DNA of 64,000 bases from an uncultured Methanobacterium sp. (GTDB lineage Archaea; Methanobacteriota; Methanobacteria; Methanobacteriales; Methanobacteriaceae), in the NCBI RefSeq assembly GCF_963666025.1, contig NZ_OY762552.1:2568501-2632500 (forward strand), given 5' to 3'. The notes under the pieces were generated by a model. The model saw nothing but the letters and a program-made list of their open reading frames with translations, did not search any database and was not told the origin of the DNA. Both the position numbers and the translations under genes were made by a program. Below, in pieces: positions 1 through 10,419 of this stretch. The stretch's first letter is position 1. Each line of letters starts with the position of its first letter.

Positions 1-546
1 CCAGGATATTTCACATCCTGCACTCCAGATTACATTAGTTTTATTATAAAAATAGATTTTAGGGCCTAAAATACCAATTTCTTTGTTATTTTCTCCAGTT
101 TTAACCAGTTCATCCAGGAAATTTTTCCCAACAACAGTATCGTTATTTAAAAGTAGGATGTATTCAGGATCCAAATTATTTAATGAAAACCGCATTCCAA
201 TGTTATTTCCTTCAGCAAATCCATAATTCTCTTTATTTTTTATTAAAATTAGAGGATCAGAATCATTTTTGCTGAGATTTTGGCGATTGATATTTTTGTT
301 ATAATCCAATTCCTGAATGAATATTGGTTTATTTTTAGGGTTGTAATCAAAATAGGGTGATACAACTTTAAGTTCACCTTTACAGTATTCCCTTATTTTA
401 GATAGAGACTCATCATTGGAGTTGTTATCAACCAAAACAACTGAAAAATTAGGGTAATTAATGTTATAAACAGATTCCAGACATTCTATGGTGTCATTCC
501 ACCCATTAAAGTTCACGATAATTATTGTTACTCGTGGATAATTCAT
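1..546 (-). CDS. Family 2 glycosyltransferase (3' end outside window)
   Basis: The reading frame is open from an ATG to the window edge (182 codons), so the C-terminal part is missing. The N-terminus reads VTIIIVNFNGWNDT and is followed by VVLVDNNSNDES and, near residue 145, LLLNNDTVV. This is the nucleotide-sugar binding core of GT-A fold family 2 enzymes, with NND as the DxD-like metal site. Such enzymes add sugars such as rhamnose to surface polysaccharides or lipid-linked glycans at the cytoplasmic face. An AGTGAT ribosome site precedes the ATG. It is the first of several glycan genes on the minus strand; donor and acceptor cannot be read from sequence. Confidence 0.85.
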   Translation of the reverse strand, partial: MNYPRVTIIIVNFNGWNDTIECLESVYNINYPNFSVVLVDNNSNDESLSKIREYCKGELKVVSPYFDYNPKNKPIFIQELDYNKNINRQNLSKNDSDPLILIKNKENYGFAEGNNIGMRFSLNNLDPEYILLLNNDTVVGKNFLDELVKTGENNKEIGILGPKIYFYNKTNVIWSAGCEISW

Positions 547-620
547 AATAATCACTAGTACTTAAATTGGGAAATATTATGGTGGCTTAAAGTTCTATTA
601 ATCTTTAAAAGAAGATTAAT

Positions 621-1565
621 CTATTTTAACTTTTTCCTAAGCAACTTATTTTCCTTTTGAACCAGATAAATCTCTCTTTTTAAAAGGCTTATCTGGGTTG
701 CTACAAATCCAAATATTAATATCTGAATCCCTGAAAGAATAGTTACAACCATGAACAGCATTAACGGTCGTGTAGGGTCTAGGCTGCCAATTAGGTATAA
801 ATAAAATAGATAAATGGCACTAACTGTTCCAATAACACATAAAGTTAGTCCAACTATCCCAAAAAGCATCATTGGTTTTTCGTAGAAGGTGAATAGAAGA
901 TGAGATATGGTAGTTGATTTAATCTTTATCTTTGATTCGCCGTATTCTCTTCCTTTAAGTACTACTGGAATCTCTTTTATTTCAAAACCAACCGCATTGG
1001 CCTTTGAAAGTATTTCTGGATTAATTTCAGTTCCAGAGGATTCCAGTTCTATGGAATCTAAGACTTCTTTGCGGTATGCTCTTAAAATACCTGTAACTGT
1101 ACTTATATTCCCTGTGAGTGCGTAACCAACGATTTTATTGGCCATTTTGCTTATAAATAATCTGTGAAATGGTATTGATTCTGTTTTACCCCCTGCCATG
1201 TACTGTGACCCAATTACAATGTCAACAGCAGCAGAATCGAGTGTTTCAATTAATTTAGGAATGTATAATGGATCGTAGCTTAAATCTGCATCCAGAGTAA
1301 CAACTACATCTCCACTGGAATATTCAAAACCAGTGATAAGCGCCCGACCCATTCCCATGTTAATAGGGTGTTCTAAAAGGATGATTTGAGAATTAGTAGA
1401 AGCATATTCTTTTACAAGGTGGCTGGTATGATCATGGCTTCCATCATTTACAACCAGAATCTCGTAATTTTCGTAATAGTCTTTTAGAATGGCCTCTACT
1501 GTTTGCAATGTCTTCAGGACATTTTCTTCCTCATTATACATGGGGATTATTACAGAGATCTTCAT
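621..1565 (-). CDS. Polyprenyl-phosphate glycosyltransferase, DPM1-like family 2
   Basis: A GT-A catalytic domain fills residues 1-215, with VVNDGS near 38-43 and the metal-binding DAD at 92-94. Two predicted membrane helices follow at about 230-300, then a basic coiled tail. This layout is typical of dolichyl-phosphate mannose or glucose synthases (GtrB/DPM1-like), which charge polyprenyl phosphate with a sugar that membrane GT39 or AglB-type enzymes then use. That fits the downstream GT39-like genes and AglB. I start it at the ATG before KISVIIP; a TTG three codons upstream would also be in frame, and neither has a clear ribosome site. Donor sugar unknown. Confidence 0.85.
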   Translation of the reverse strand: MKISVIIPMYNEEENVLKTLQTVEAILKDYYENYEILVVNDGSHDHTSHLVKEYASTNSQIILLEHPINMGMGRALITGFEYSSGDVVVTLDADLSYDPLYIPKLIETLDSAAVDIVIGSQYMAGGKTESIPFHRLFISKMANKIVGYALTGNISTVTGILRAYRKEVLDSIELESSGTEINPEILSKANAVGFEIKEIPVVLKGREYGESKIKIKSTTISHLLFTFYEKPMMLFGIVGLTLCVIGTVSAIYLFYLYLIGSLDPTRPLMLFMVVTILSGIQILIFGFVATQISLLKREIYLVQKENKLLRKKLK

Positions 1566-1782
1566 ATACAACAATTAGAGTTTTAATTAGTTAATATAAA
1601 TTTCTGAAGAATTCAGACACTATCAAAAACTGAGTGATTTTGATTTTTATGTTTTGATAAACAGGTTTTCAAATTCCTCTCAAACTCTTGCAATAAAAAA
1701 CTAAAAACTTTTATAAATGAGGTTTTTTTTTAATCTGAAGCTAAAAATTAACTAGGTTGATTGAAAAAATTTCTATAAAAAA

Positions 1783-2430
<648 letters not shown>

Positions 2431-2595
2431 AATCCCTCTTAAATATAAGATTATTATCTGATTTTTAATTTTTATTTAGTGATTATGTTATTTAGATAAT
2501 GGTTTATTTATTTTGTTATTTGAGTAAAGTTATATAGATTTTTTTCAAACAATACAAACTTTTACCTAAATTTTACTTGAAAAATTAACAAAATA

Positions 2596-3990
2596 TTATT
2601 GATTATATATATCTGTGATATTATGTTCCCTTAAATCATAATTAAAATTAAATTTGGTTGTTGTATAAGCTGGAGGACCAGTAAAATAAATTTTATATCC
2701 TCTATTCTGCCACGCTTTGATTTCTTCAGGATATGCGATGTAAACATAAGTTCGGTTTTTATTTGCATCCCAGTAAACTACATTTTTTGGTTTAGGATCA
2801 ATTTCATTGCTGTTTTTTTGGAGAATTTTGGAGGAATTGTTAGCAAAATAACTTAAAAATGGAAAAAATTCACCAGTAATTATAATTGAATTATTGAAGT
2901 TGCTTGAAGTAATTTTTTCCAATGCGCTGGTTATGGTTACACGTTCATTTGCATCAGAAAAAACAATACCTTTGTCTATTATTTCAGATGATTCAAAGGT
3001 TAAGTTAACGGAAATAAACGAGTTCAAAATCAATAAAATACATAATAGGTTAAATAACTTTTGATTACTTATTCTACTAAGTAAATACAGGGTAAATGGA
3101 ATTGCTGGAAGTAAATATGCAGTTTCATAAGGACTAATTGCAAATAGTATCACCACCAAGAAAATTGCAAGTATTGCAAAAATAAGATTAGCATCGTTTT
3201 TAATTGTTACATAAGCTTTTTTTCCTGAACTGAGAATTATTAAAATAAAGACCAACACAGCCAAGAATCCAAAATACGATAAAAAATCATTGATTACACT
3301 ATTTACATCCGTTGCTGTTAGATAGAAACTGATAAAACCCAGTCCGTACTGGAAAATCAAAGGTAAAAACAAAAGAAAGCTTGTTATTAAAGATAATATT
3401 AAAAATTTTAATCCATTTTTATAATTGTTTTGTGATATAATCAAATAAATAAATGGAATCAATAATAGTGCAGATGTTGGTCTAGATGCAATTGCTAACC
3501 CCATCATCAATCCGGCCATTAAATGTCGTTTTTTGATTACAAAGTACCAGCTAATGATTATAAAAGTCACAGCCCACATGTAATCCATGGTAATGACACT
3601 GTTAATCCATACAATTGGCAAAAATGCAAATGTAATTACTATGAGTCCCTTATTTTCAACTTCAAGTTCTTTGAGTATTTTGGCAAATACCAGAACAGAA
3701 ATCAGGGTAAGGATCATGGTGAGGCTGTTGGTTGCCAGCCACCCATAGTTTATAACAAGAGAATTAACGTATTCTGGTAACGGATATCCTGGAAAACGTG
3801 AAGTATGATAGATCAGGAAGTGATTTAAATCGAATGCAGAGTTGGCTATCCTCCAGGCATCAGGGTCATTTCCAAACCCCAGATTTAAAAATGGGATCCG
3901 GGATAATAGAAAAACAATAATAAAAACAATAATATAAGGGTATTTCGTATAATCAAGTTCAACTAATGATTTTATGTAATCGTTTATCAT
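2596..3990 (-). CDS. Polytopic membrane protein, GT39/GT-C-like
   Basis: The 464 residues contain about ten hydrophobic helices and a C-terminal soluble segment of some 120 residues. The first external loop holds FGNDPDAWRIANSAFDL, an acidic motif placed as in GT-C fold glycosyltransferases, which use polyprenyl-phosphate sugars at the outer face. No closer family is recognised. It is divergent from the GT39-like gene on the plus strand, with a 132 bp AT-rich intergenic region that must hold both promoters. A GT-C transferase role is likely by topology and context but not proven; a surface polymer flippase-like role is less likely. Confidence 0.6.
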   Translation of the reverse strand: MINDYIKSLVELDYTKYPYIIVFIIVFLLSRIPFLNLGFGNDPDAWRIANSAFDLNHFLIYHTSRFPGYPLPEYVNSLVINYGWLATNSLTMILTLISVLVFAKILKELEVENKGLIVITFAFLPIVWINSVITMDYMWAVTFIIISWYFVIKKRHLMAGLMMGLAIASRPTSALLLIPFIYLIISQNNYKNGLKFLILSLITSFLLFLPLIFQYGLGFISFYLTATDVNSVINDFLSYFGFLAVLVFILIILSSGKKAYVTIKNDANLIFAILAIFLVVILFAISPYETAYLLPAIPFTLYLLSRISNQKLFNLLCILLILNSFISVNLTFESSEIIDKGIVFSDANERVTITSALEKITSSNFNNSIIITGEFFPFLSYFANNSSKILQKNSNEIDPKPKNVVYWDANKNRTYVYIAYPEEIKAWQNRGYKIYFTGPPAYTTTKFNFNYDLREHNITDIYNQ

Positions 3991-4122
3991 AACCCTACCC
4001 TAAATATAAATTTTAATTACTGTTAGTTGGGGAAATATATGTATAGTTTGTAAATATAATCAGTTGTATTGATAATACTACTTTGATTAGTTAAATAAAA
4101 TAATTTATTATAAAAGATTCAT

Positions 4123-5640
4123 ATGACTCTTTTGATGCGATTTAAAAATTTTTTAATTCAAAATAAGGAGATAATAATTCTCCTATTAGTTTATGCTGTT
4201 TTATATTCATTTAATCTTGATAAGTTCCCGGTTGTAAATGGTGATGAGAACTGGTTCATTAATCCTGCCTATGATCTGGCCATGTTTGGTAAAATGGGCA
4301 CATCCATGATCTATGGCTCGTATAACATTGCTAGCTTCACTTACTGGCAACCGCCGGTATTTATTTTCTTAATGGCAGTTTCATTCAAGTTATTTGGCTT
4401 CGGTATTTTACAAGCTAGAATGGTAAGTGTTGTTTTAAGTTTTTTAACAGTTCTATTTACATATCTACTTGGTCTAAAACTGTATAACAAAAAAATTGGA
4501 ATACTGGCCTCTTTATTATTGATGTTAAACCCCTTGTTTTTTATGATCTCCCGAAATGCCAGGATGGAGGTCGCTGTGGCATGTTTCATGGTAATTGCTC
4601 TTTATTGCACATTTTTGGCGTTGAAAGAGTCCAAAATTGGCTATTATTTTGCCGCTGCTTTTTTCGCAACACTTGCATTCTTATCCCACCCCAATGGTGT
4701 GATTGCAATATTATCTGTTTTTCTGATAATTTTGGCTGAAAAAATCGATTTTAATGGTTTTAAGAAGTTAAAATTCAATATAAGCCTCAATGAAATTTTT
4801 GTTTTTATTGCAGGAGTTATAATTCCATTAATCCCTTATCTATTATACATATCCCTGGATTTTGAGGCATTCAAGGGTCAATTCATGGGGAATATCGCTG
4901 TGTCTCCATCAAATCCTATGATTAATATTTTATCAGAACCCACACGTTATGTTAACCTATTCTGGTGGTTAACCCAGTATAATGGTATCTTTTTAACATT
5001 TTTTGTGTTGGTACCAATGCTGGTTTTGACTGTTATGGGTTTGTATAACCTTGTTCAGGAGCGAAAATTTAGTGGAAAGTTTTTATTCATTACGCTAATG
5101 GTAAACATTGCAGTATTAGCCGTGTTGGTCTATCACAAATACTTTATTTATTTGGGAATAATTATCCCTTATTTATCCATAATAATTGCTTTAACTCTTA
5201 AAGATAAACTAAAGTTAAAAATAAATAAAAAAGGCATAATATCCTGTATCACCATTGTTTTATGGCTTATGATGATTATGGGTAATTGCATATTTCTAAC
5301 TAGCTTTTTAGAAAAAACAAAGGATTATAATTATATGGAAATTGAATATGAGGTTCAAAAGTACATACCTCCCGGTAGTGTTGTTGTGGGGGATCACAAT
5401 TATTGGATTGCGTTACATGATGAATACCAATATTACGGGCGTGAAAATGTCAACAAGACCCGGGAAATGATGATGGATTTAAAAGCAGAATACCTTCTTT
5501 TTGATAATACATGGGCAATTGAGGATGATTCTATTGAGAATTTCATTAACCAAAACTGTACACTGATTGCTGAGATTCCAGGCAATGACACTGCTGGATT
5601 TGGAATAACTAAAGTCTACCAAATAAAAAGGACATCTTAA
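4123..5640 (+). CDS. GT39-family membrane glycosyltransferase (ArnT/PMT-like)
   Basis: About eleven membrane helices are followed by an external C-terminal domain of roughly 95 residues. The first loop carries VVNGDENWFINPAYDL, with the acidic DE pair that defines the active site of the dolichyl-phosphate-mannose mannosyltransferase (PMT/ArnT) superfamily. WQPPVFIF shortly after is also typical. The enzyme should transfer a sugar from a polyprenyl-phosphate carrier on the outer membrane face. Together with the DPM1-like synthase, the divergent GT-C protein and AglB it makes a plausible pathway for assembling or finishing a surface glycan. The acceptor is unknown. Confidence 0.8.
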   Translation: MTLLMRFKNFLIQNKEIIILLLVYAVLYSFNLDKFPVVNGDENWFINPAYDLAMFGKMGTSMIYGSYNIASFTYWQPPVFIFLMAVSFKLFGFGILQARMVSVVLSFLTVLFTYLLGLKLYNKKIGILASLLLMLNPLFFMISRNARMEVAVACFMVIALYCTFLALKESKIGYYFAAAFFATLAFLSHPNGVIAILSVFLIILAEKIDFNGFKKLKFNISLNEIFVFIAGVIIPLIPYLLYISLDFEAFKGQFMGNIAVSPSNPMINILSEPTRYVNLFWWLTQYNGIFLTFFVLVPMLVLTVMGLYNLVQERKFSGKFLFITLMVNIAVLAVLVYHKYFIYLGIIIPYLSIIIALTLKDKLKLKINKKGIISCITIVLWLMMIMGNCIFLTSFLEKTKDYNYMEIEYEVQKYIPPGSVVVGDHNYWIALHDEYQYYGRENVNKTREMMMDLKAEYLLFDNTWAIEDDSIENFINQNCTLIAEIPGNDTAGFGITKVYQIKRTS

Positions 5641-5861
5641 TTTGTCATTACATTAAAAGAAGGATTTTAAAATAATATCATGCCGCTTCAGACATTAAAA
5701 CAATTCCAAGACATTTAAAAAAAATATAAAAAACTGTTTAAATGGTTTATTTCTGGATTAATTTGCCCATAACTTCCACCGCTCAATGAATTGTTATTTG
5801 CGATAATCATTATTCATAAAAAATTTATTAAACTTAATCTAAATATTCTGTAGGAGTTGAA

Positions 5862-8099
5862 ATGGATAAAAAATTGTTTACCACCATAGCCATTGTTTTG
5901 CTGATTTTTTCCATTGGTTTTTTCTTAAGAGTGGAAACCACAAATCTCAATTCAATTCAGGATTCTCAAAAATCTTTTTATCAGGATCAAAACGGCCTCC
6001 CTTACATGTATGAGTTGGACTCATACTACAACTACCGTTTAACCGAAAACTATCTGGACCATGGATATTTAGGGGATGCAATAATTAAAGGTGTGGATTG
6101 GGATCTCCATTCTTACTATCCTCCCGGAGTCCCCATTGACTATCCTCCTCTAATAGTTTATTTAACTGCATTTATTTACAAATTCATCAACTTATTTGGA
6201 GATGTACCCCTCCTCGTTATTTGCTTCTGGTCATCCGCATTCATAGCACCACTGGCGGGAATTGCGGCCTATTTCTTTGTGAGTAGATTAACCAATCAAT
6301 ATGGTGCAGTTACTGCTGGTATTTTAACCGTCACTATCCCCTATTACTTTGTTCGTACAGTCCCAGGATGGTTCGATACCGACATGTTCAACTTATTATT
6401 CCCATTTTTAGTGGTTGGCTTCTTTTTCCTGGCCCTTGATAGCATAAATAAACCCGGTAAAAAGGCACTAATTTATTCAAGCCTAACAGCAGTGTCCATG
6501 TTCTTATTTGCACTGGCCTGGAATGGTTGGCAGTACCTGTTTTACCTTATTGTTATTTTCTGGGTTGTTTGCATTCTAGTAACTAAGTTAAGGGGTGGAA
6601 TGGTAAAAAATCATCTATACAACCTGATATTATTCTTTGCAGGGACATTAATCTTAGTAGGGGTATTCACAGGATTAATAAACATTTTTAAACTAGCATA
6701 TAGTCCAATTCAACTTCTTAATTTATCTTCTGGCAGCGCATCCTGGGCTGATTGGCCCAATCTTTATATTTCAGTTTCAGAACTAACTAAACCTTCTATA
6801 GAATCAATTGTTTCACGAATTGGAATTGCACTCTTTGCCGGATTATTCGGACTGGTATGGACTTTCCGAATACTGTTAAATGATAAATTAAGCCAGAAAT
6901 TCTTGAAGAGAATTAACTGGATGTCCTTTTGGTTCCTGGTTTTATGGACCATTGCCGGTTTTGTTGCATTGAATAGTGGTGAAAGATTCATGATCATGTT
7001 AATCCCACCTCTGGTGGTTAGCACTGGAATCATGATTGGGATCTGCATTGAATACATAAGTTTATTGAAAAATAGCCAAAAAATCCATATTTTTAAAAGA
7101 AATCCCTACATCCTTAAAGTTCTTTCTATTTTAATTGTGATATTAATCGTACTCCCTGGGATATGGGCTAGTGAAACTAGTTTTAATCTAATTCCTGGAA
7201 CTAATGATGATATCTGGGCTGCTTCAGTTTGGATAAATAATAACACATCAAACAACACTGTCATTATAGGAGACTGGAACAATGGTCATTTATACACTGC
7301 TATCGCAGATCGCCCGGTTCTTGAGGATGGTAGAATGGGTTATATAGAAACATTACCTGAACGCAATTTTGATGATCTATTCCCCTATAAAGATAAATCT
7401 CCCAGCATTTCAAGGGATTACTGGATTAATAAAGCATTTTCCACAGATAATGAGAGTCTCTCAGTAGGCATTATGCACATGTTATCTACCAGTGGAGATC
7501 AGGGTTACATAACATTGGGTCTGTATGTAGGAAACACCAGTAAAACTGTGGATATCATGAACAACATATTGGGGCTGGATAAAGAAAATGCTCGCAATTT
7601 ACTTTTAAATAATTATAATTTAAGCAGTGATCAGGCTGATGAGGTTTTAAAGTATACTCATCCTGAGAATCCATCTCCCATGGTTGTGGTTACCAACGAT
7701 AAAATGATTGGTGTTGGGTACTGGATATTCACCTTTGGTGGGTGGAACTTCACTGAAAATTCTTCTAATAATTATATTTATTCATCGGGAACTGTGAATA
7801 CGACTTCTGACTATCTCAACTCAACCAATGATGTATTTATGGATTTTAAAACCGAAAACTTAACCTGGGAAAACGAAACACCCTATTTCGTGGAATTCAT
7901 TGAAAATGGAACCAGTGTAAAGCGTTATGTTGATCCCAGCAGTGATTTTGGTGTTTTCATCATTGATCATAAAAAAGTAGTGGTACTGGATAAACAATTT
8001 GAGAATTCTATTTTTACAAGGTTAGTTATCGAAAAAAGTAATTCCACCATTTTCAAGCCTTTATTTTATAGTAATAAAGCAGTGGTTTGGGGAATTTGA
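5862..8099 (+). CDS. aglB: Archaeal oligosaccharyltransferase AglB (STT3)
   Basis: The protein (745 residues) has an N-terminal region of about 13 helices and an external domain from about residue 440. Catalytic signatures are ELDSYYNYR (D53), GWFDTDMFN (D172 and D174) and the archaeal SVSE motif at 304-307; R375 in NSGERF fits the conserved sequon-binding arginine. The usual WWDxG motif is replaced by DWNNG at 471-475. A DK-type segment, NDKMIGVGYW, follows later. AglB transfers lipid-linked glycans to Asn-x-Ser/Thr in secreted proteins. GGAG precedes the ATG. Genes for small pilin-like proteins that carry sequons lie directly downstream on the other strand. Confidence 0.93.
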   Translation: MDKKLFTTIAIVLLIFSIGFFLRVETTNLNSIQDSQKSFYQDQNGLPYMYELDSYYNYRLTENYLDHGYLGDAIIKGVDWDLHSYYPPGVPIDYPPLIVYLTAFIYKFINLFGDVPLLVICFWSSAFIAPLAGIAAYFFVSRLTNQYGAVTAGILTVTIPYYFVRTVPGWFDTDMFNLLFPFLVVGFFFLALDSINKPGKKALIYSSLTAVSMFLFALAWNGWQYLFYLIVIFWVVCILVTKLRGGMVKNHLYNLILFFAGTLILVGVFTGLINIFKLAYSPIQLLNLSSGSASWADWPNLYISVSELTKPSIESIVSRIGIALFAGLFGLVWTFRILLNDKLSQKFLKRINWMSFWFLVLWTIAGFVALNSGERFMIMLIPPLVVSTGIMIGICIEYISLLKNSQKIHIFKRNPYILKVLSILIVILIVLPGIWASETSFNLIPGTNDDIWAASVWINNNTSNNTVIIGDWNNGHLYTAIADRPVLEDGRMGYIETLPERNFDDLFPYKDKSPSISRDYWINKAFSTDNESLSVGIMHMLSTSGDQGYITLGLYVGNTSKTVDIMNNILGLDKENARNLLLNNYNLSSDQADEVLKYTHPENPSPMVVVTNDKMIGVGYWIFTFGGWNFTENSSNNYIYSSGTVNTTSDYLNSTNDVFMDFKTENLTWENETPYFVEFIENGTSVKRYVDPSSDFGVFIIDHKKVVVLDKQFENSIFTRLVIEKSNSTIFKPLFYSNKAVVWGI

Positions 8100-8146
8100 T
8101 ATTGGATCCTTAAGTAAGATATGAATTCTTAAATAAATTCCAAAAA

Positions 8147-8314
8147 CTACATTTTACCAATAGCATTGTCACGGGCAGTATTTATCACCTGAGTAATATT
8201 CCCTGCAAATGAGTTGGTAATGCCAAATATGTATCCACCTGCAACCATTACTATAACTAACATGGCACCAATCAGTAATATCATTTCAGCGCTTATTTGA
8301 CCTTTGTCATCCAT
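8147..8314 (-). CDS. Class III signal peptide protein (55 aa pilin-like)
   Basis: A 55-residue protein starting MDDKGQISAEMILL. KG followed by QISAEMILL fits the QxSxExxxL class III signal peptide, cleaved before Gln by the EppA-type prepilin peptidase, with a single hydrophobic helix behind it. Mature protein would be about 50 residues, with an exposed tail containing one N-glycosylation sequon, NIT. An AGGTGG ribosome site lies just upstream. It is convergent with aglB. It is related in type but not in sequence to the array further right; likely a minor pilin or other surface filament subunit. Confidence 0.85.
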   Translation of the reverse strand: MDDKGQISAEMILLIGAMLVIVMVAGGYIFGITNSFAGNITQVINTARDNAIGKM

Positions 8315-8671
8315 TTTATCCACCTGTTATTATGGAAGTAAAATTATAAAATCATAATTTAATCCAATACTCTTATTATATTTATAGGATTCTGCTATAA
8401 ATTATTTTTTACTCTGAAAGAATGATCTTGATCTATTGGATAAGATTTATTATAATCTTTAATTTTCCAGGAGTAATCATTTATTAAAATCAGTTCTTTG
8501 TGTTTGATTTTTTTGTTAAATATTTTATTTTGGATGAAATTGAAGTTCTATGATTCAATTTTGAGAACTAAGTGAAGAATCATTATTTTAATAAAAATTT
8601 AATATATAAACTAACAATATTTAAAAATAAAAAAATAATCCATAAATTGGTTGAAAACCTTTTTATGGAGT
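8315..8671. other. AT-rich intergenic region
   Basis: Very AT-rich spacer between the 55 aa pilin-like gene and the tandem array. Apart from the TATA box listed separately I see no gene, RNA or strong hairpin. It presumably also holds the end of the array transcript, where the minus strand is rich in T. Confidence 0.5.
8373..8386 (-). promoter_or_regulatory. Probable TATA box of the 55 aa pilin-like gene
   Basis: On the minus strand this reads TATAAATATAATAA, close to the archaeal TATA consensus. It lies about 60 bp before the start codon, leaving a leader of some 35 nt. Confidence 0.5.
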
Positions 8672-8851
<180 letters not shown>

Positions 8852-9048
8852 ATATTCACCTCATTTAAAGTTTATTATACTGATTATTAACATTGTAATC
8901 ACTATTATAAAACATTATTGTTAGTGGTAACTAGAATTATATGTTATTTAGTAGATTATTAAGAGTTGATTCAATTTATTATTTTGAATATTATTTGAAT
9001 AATTTAAAAAAAGAAATTATTTCATAAGTATGTTTTTAAACTGTATGA

Positions 9049-9219
9049 TTATTTTGCTGTGGTTCTTACGGTGTTAACGTTCGGGGGGACATTTAGTGAA
9101 GATGTGCCTTGGATGTATGTTCTGTAGACTATCATTGCAGCTATTGCAACAACTATTATGCCACCAAACAATAAGATATACCTGGCTGCGCCTTGTCCAC
9201 CTTCATCTTTTAAAAAGTC
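9049..9219 (-). pseudogene. Decayed array copy B1 (start codon lost)
   Basis: From the codon GAC at the 3' plus-strand edge the frame is open for 56 residues, FLKDEGGQGAARYILL to NTVRTTAK, and matches copy B2. Relative to B2 about ten bases covering the start codon are missing, so the GGGAGG ribosome site now abuts the coding frame and no ATG, GTG or TTG exists in frame before the next upstream stop. In addition the conserved Glu of the class III signal (QGAAE) is Arg (QGAAR), through GCAGAG to GCCAGG. Both changes point to loss of function. The 3' part is still well preserved, so the loss looks recent or the region is homogenised by its neighbours. Confidence 0.8.
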
Positions 9220-9356
9220 CTCCCAACCTTAAACCCCTGTCCAATGAATGTTTTATATTATAATTAATATTATTATATTAATCAAAAAAATAGAATAAAA
9301 AATACCCATAATGGTAATTTCATACCTTATATGAGTATTGAATTTTTAGGGATTAT

Positions 9357-9536
<180 letters not shown>

Positions 9537-9713
9537 ATTATCACCTCATTCAAAGTTTTCCATGTTAATTAGTAGCTTTGTATCACTATTATATTTACTA
9601 TTGTTAGTGCTAAAATAGAATTGTAGGTTATTTGGCAAATTATTTAGAGTTCAATTTATTATTTTAAGAATAATTTAAAAAAAGAAAGTAGTCCATAAGT
9701 ATGTTTTTAAACT

Positions 9714-9896
9714 CTACGGTGGGTTACCTGCTGTGGTTCTTACGGTGTCAACGTCCTGAGCGGCGTTTAGTGAAGATGCGCCTTGGATGTATGTTCTGTA
9801 GACTATCAGTGCAGCTATTGCAACAACTATTATACCACCAAACAATAAAATATACTCTGCTGCGCCTTGTCCACCTTCATCTTTTAAAAAGGTCAT
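9714..9896 (-). CDS. Class III signal peptide protein, array copy B2 (60 aa)
   Basis: The product starts MTFLKDEGGQGAAEYILL and ends DTVRTTAGNPP (60 residues). I use the ATG directly before TFLK: it sits behind a GGGAGG ribosome site, whereas a more upstream ATG in frame would put that site inside the gene. The class III signal and helix are intact. Unlike the A copies the tail reads LNAAQDVD and lacks an N-glycosylation sequon. The type B helix (GGIIVVAIAALIVYRTYIQ) differs consistently from type A, so A and B are probably two distinct subunits made as a pair. Confidence 0.85.
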   Translation of the reverse strand: MTFLKDEGGQGAAEYILLFGGIIVVAIAALIVYRTYIQGASSLNAAQDVDTVRTTAGNPP

Positions 9897-10042
9897 TCTA
9901 TTTCCTCCCAACCTTAAACCCCTGTCCAATGAATGTTTTATATTACAATTAATATTATTATAATAATCAAAAAAATAGAATAAAAAATACCCATAATGGT
10001 AACGTTATACCTTATATGGGCATTGAATCTTTTAGGGATTAT

Positions 10043-10222
<180 letters not shown>

Positions 10223-10277
10223 ATTTTTTACCTCCAATAAGGTTATTTCAATTATATACAACTTCTCTGTTGATAGT

Positions 10278-10288
10278 TATATATAAAC
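10278..10288 (-). promoter_or_regulatory. TATA box of the pilin-like array (before A3)
   Basis: The minus strand reads TTTATATATAA, an almost perfect archaeal TATA box. With a start about 25 bp downstream the leader of copy A3 would be roughly 30 nt. Confidence 0.65.
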
Positions 10289-10372
10289 ATTTTCATTGCT
10301 CACTGACAACAATATTCCTGTTGCGAATGTATGTGCTCAATAATATTCTTTAGTGTTCACACATAATTATCT

Positions 10373-10381
10373 TTTATATAC
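10373..10381 (+). promoter_or_regulatory. TATA box of the divergent winged-helix-like gene
   Basis: TTTATATAC on the plus strand, about 45 bp before the start codon, giving a short leader. It lies 85 bp from the opposite-facing TATA box of the array, so both genes share one regulatory region. Confidence 0.6.
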
Positions 10382-10419
10382 TTCTTTGTGCATATTATCA
10401 CGTACTAATTAAGAGGCCT

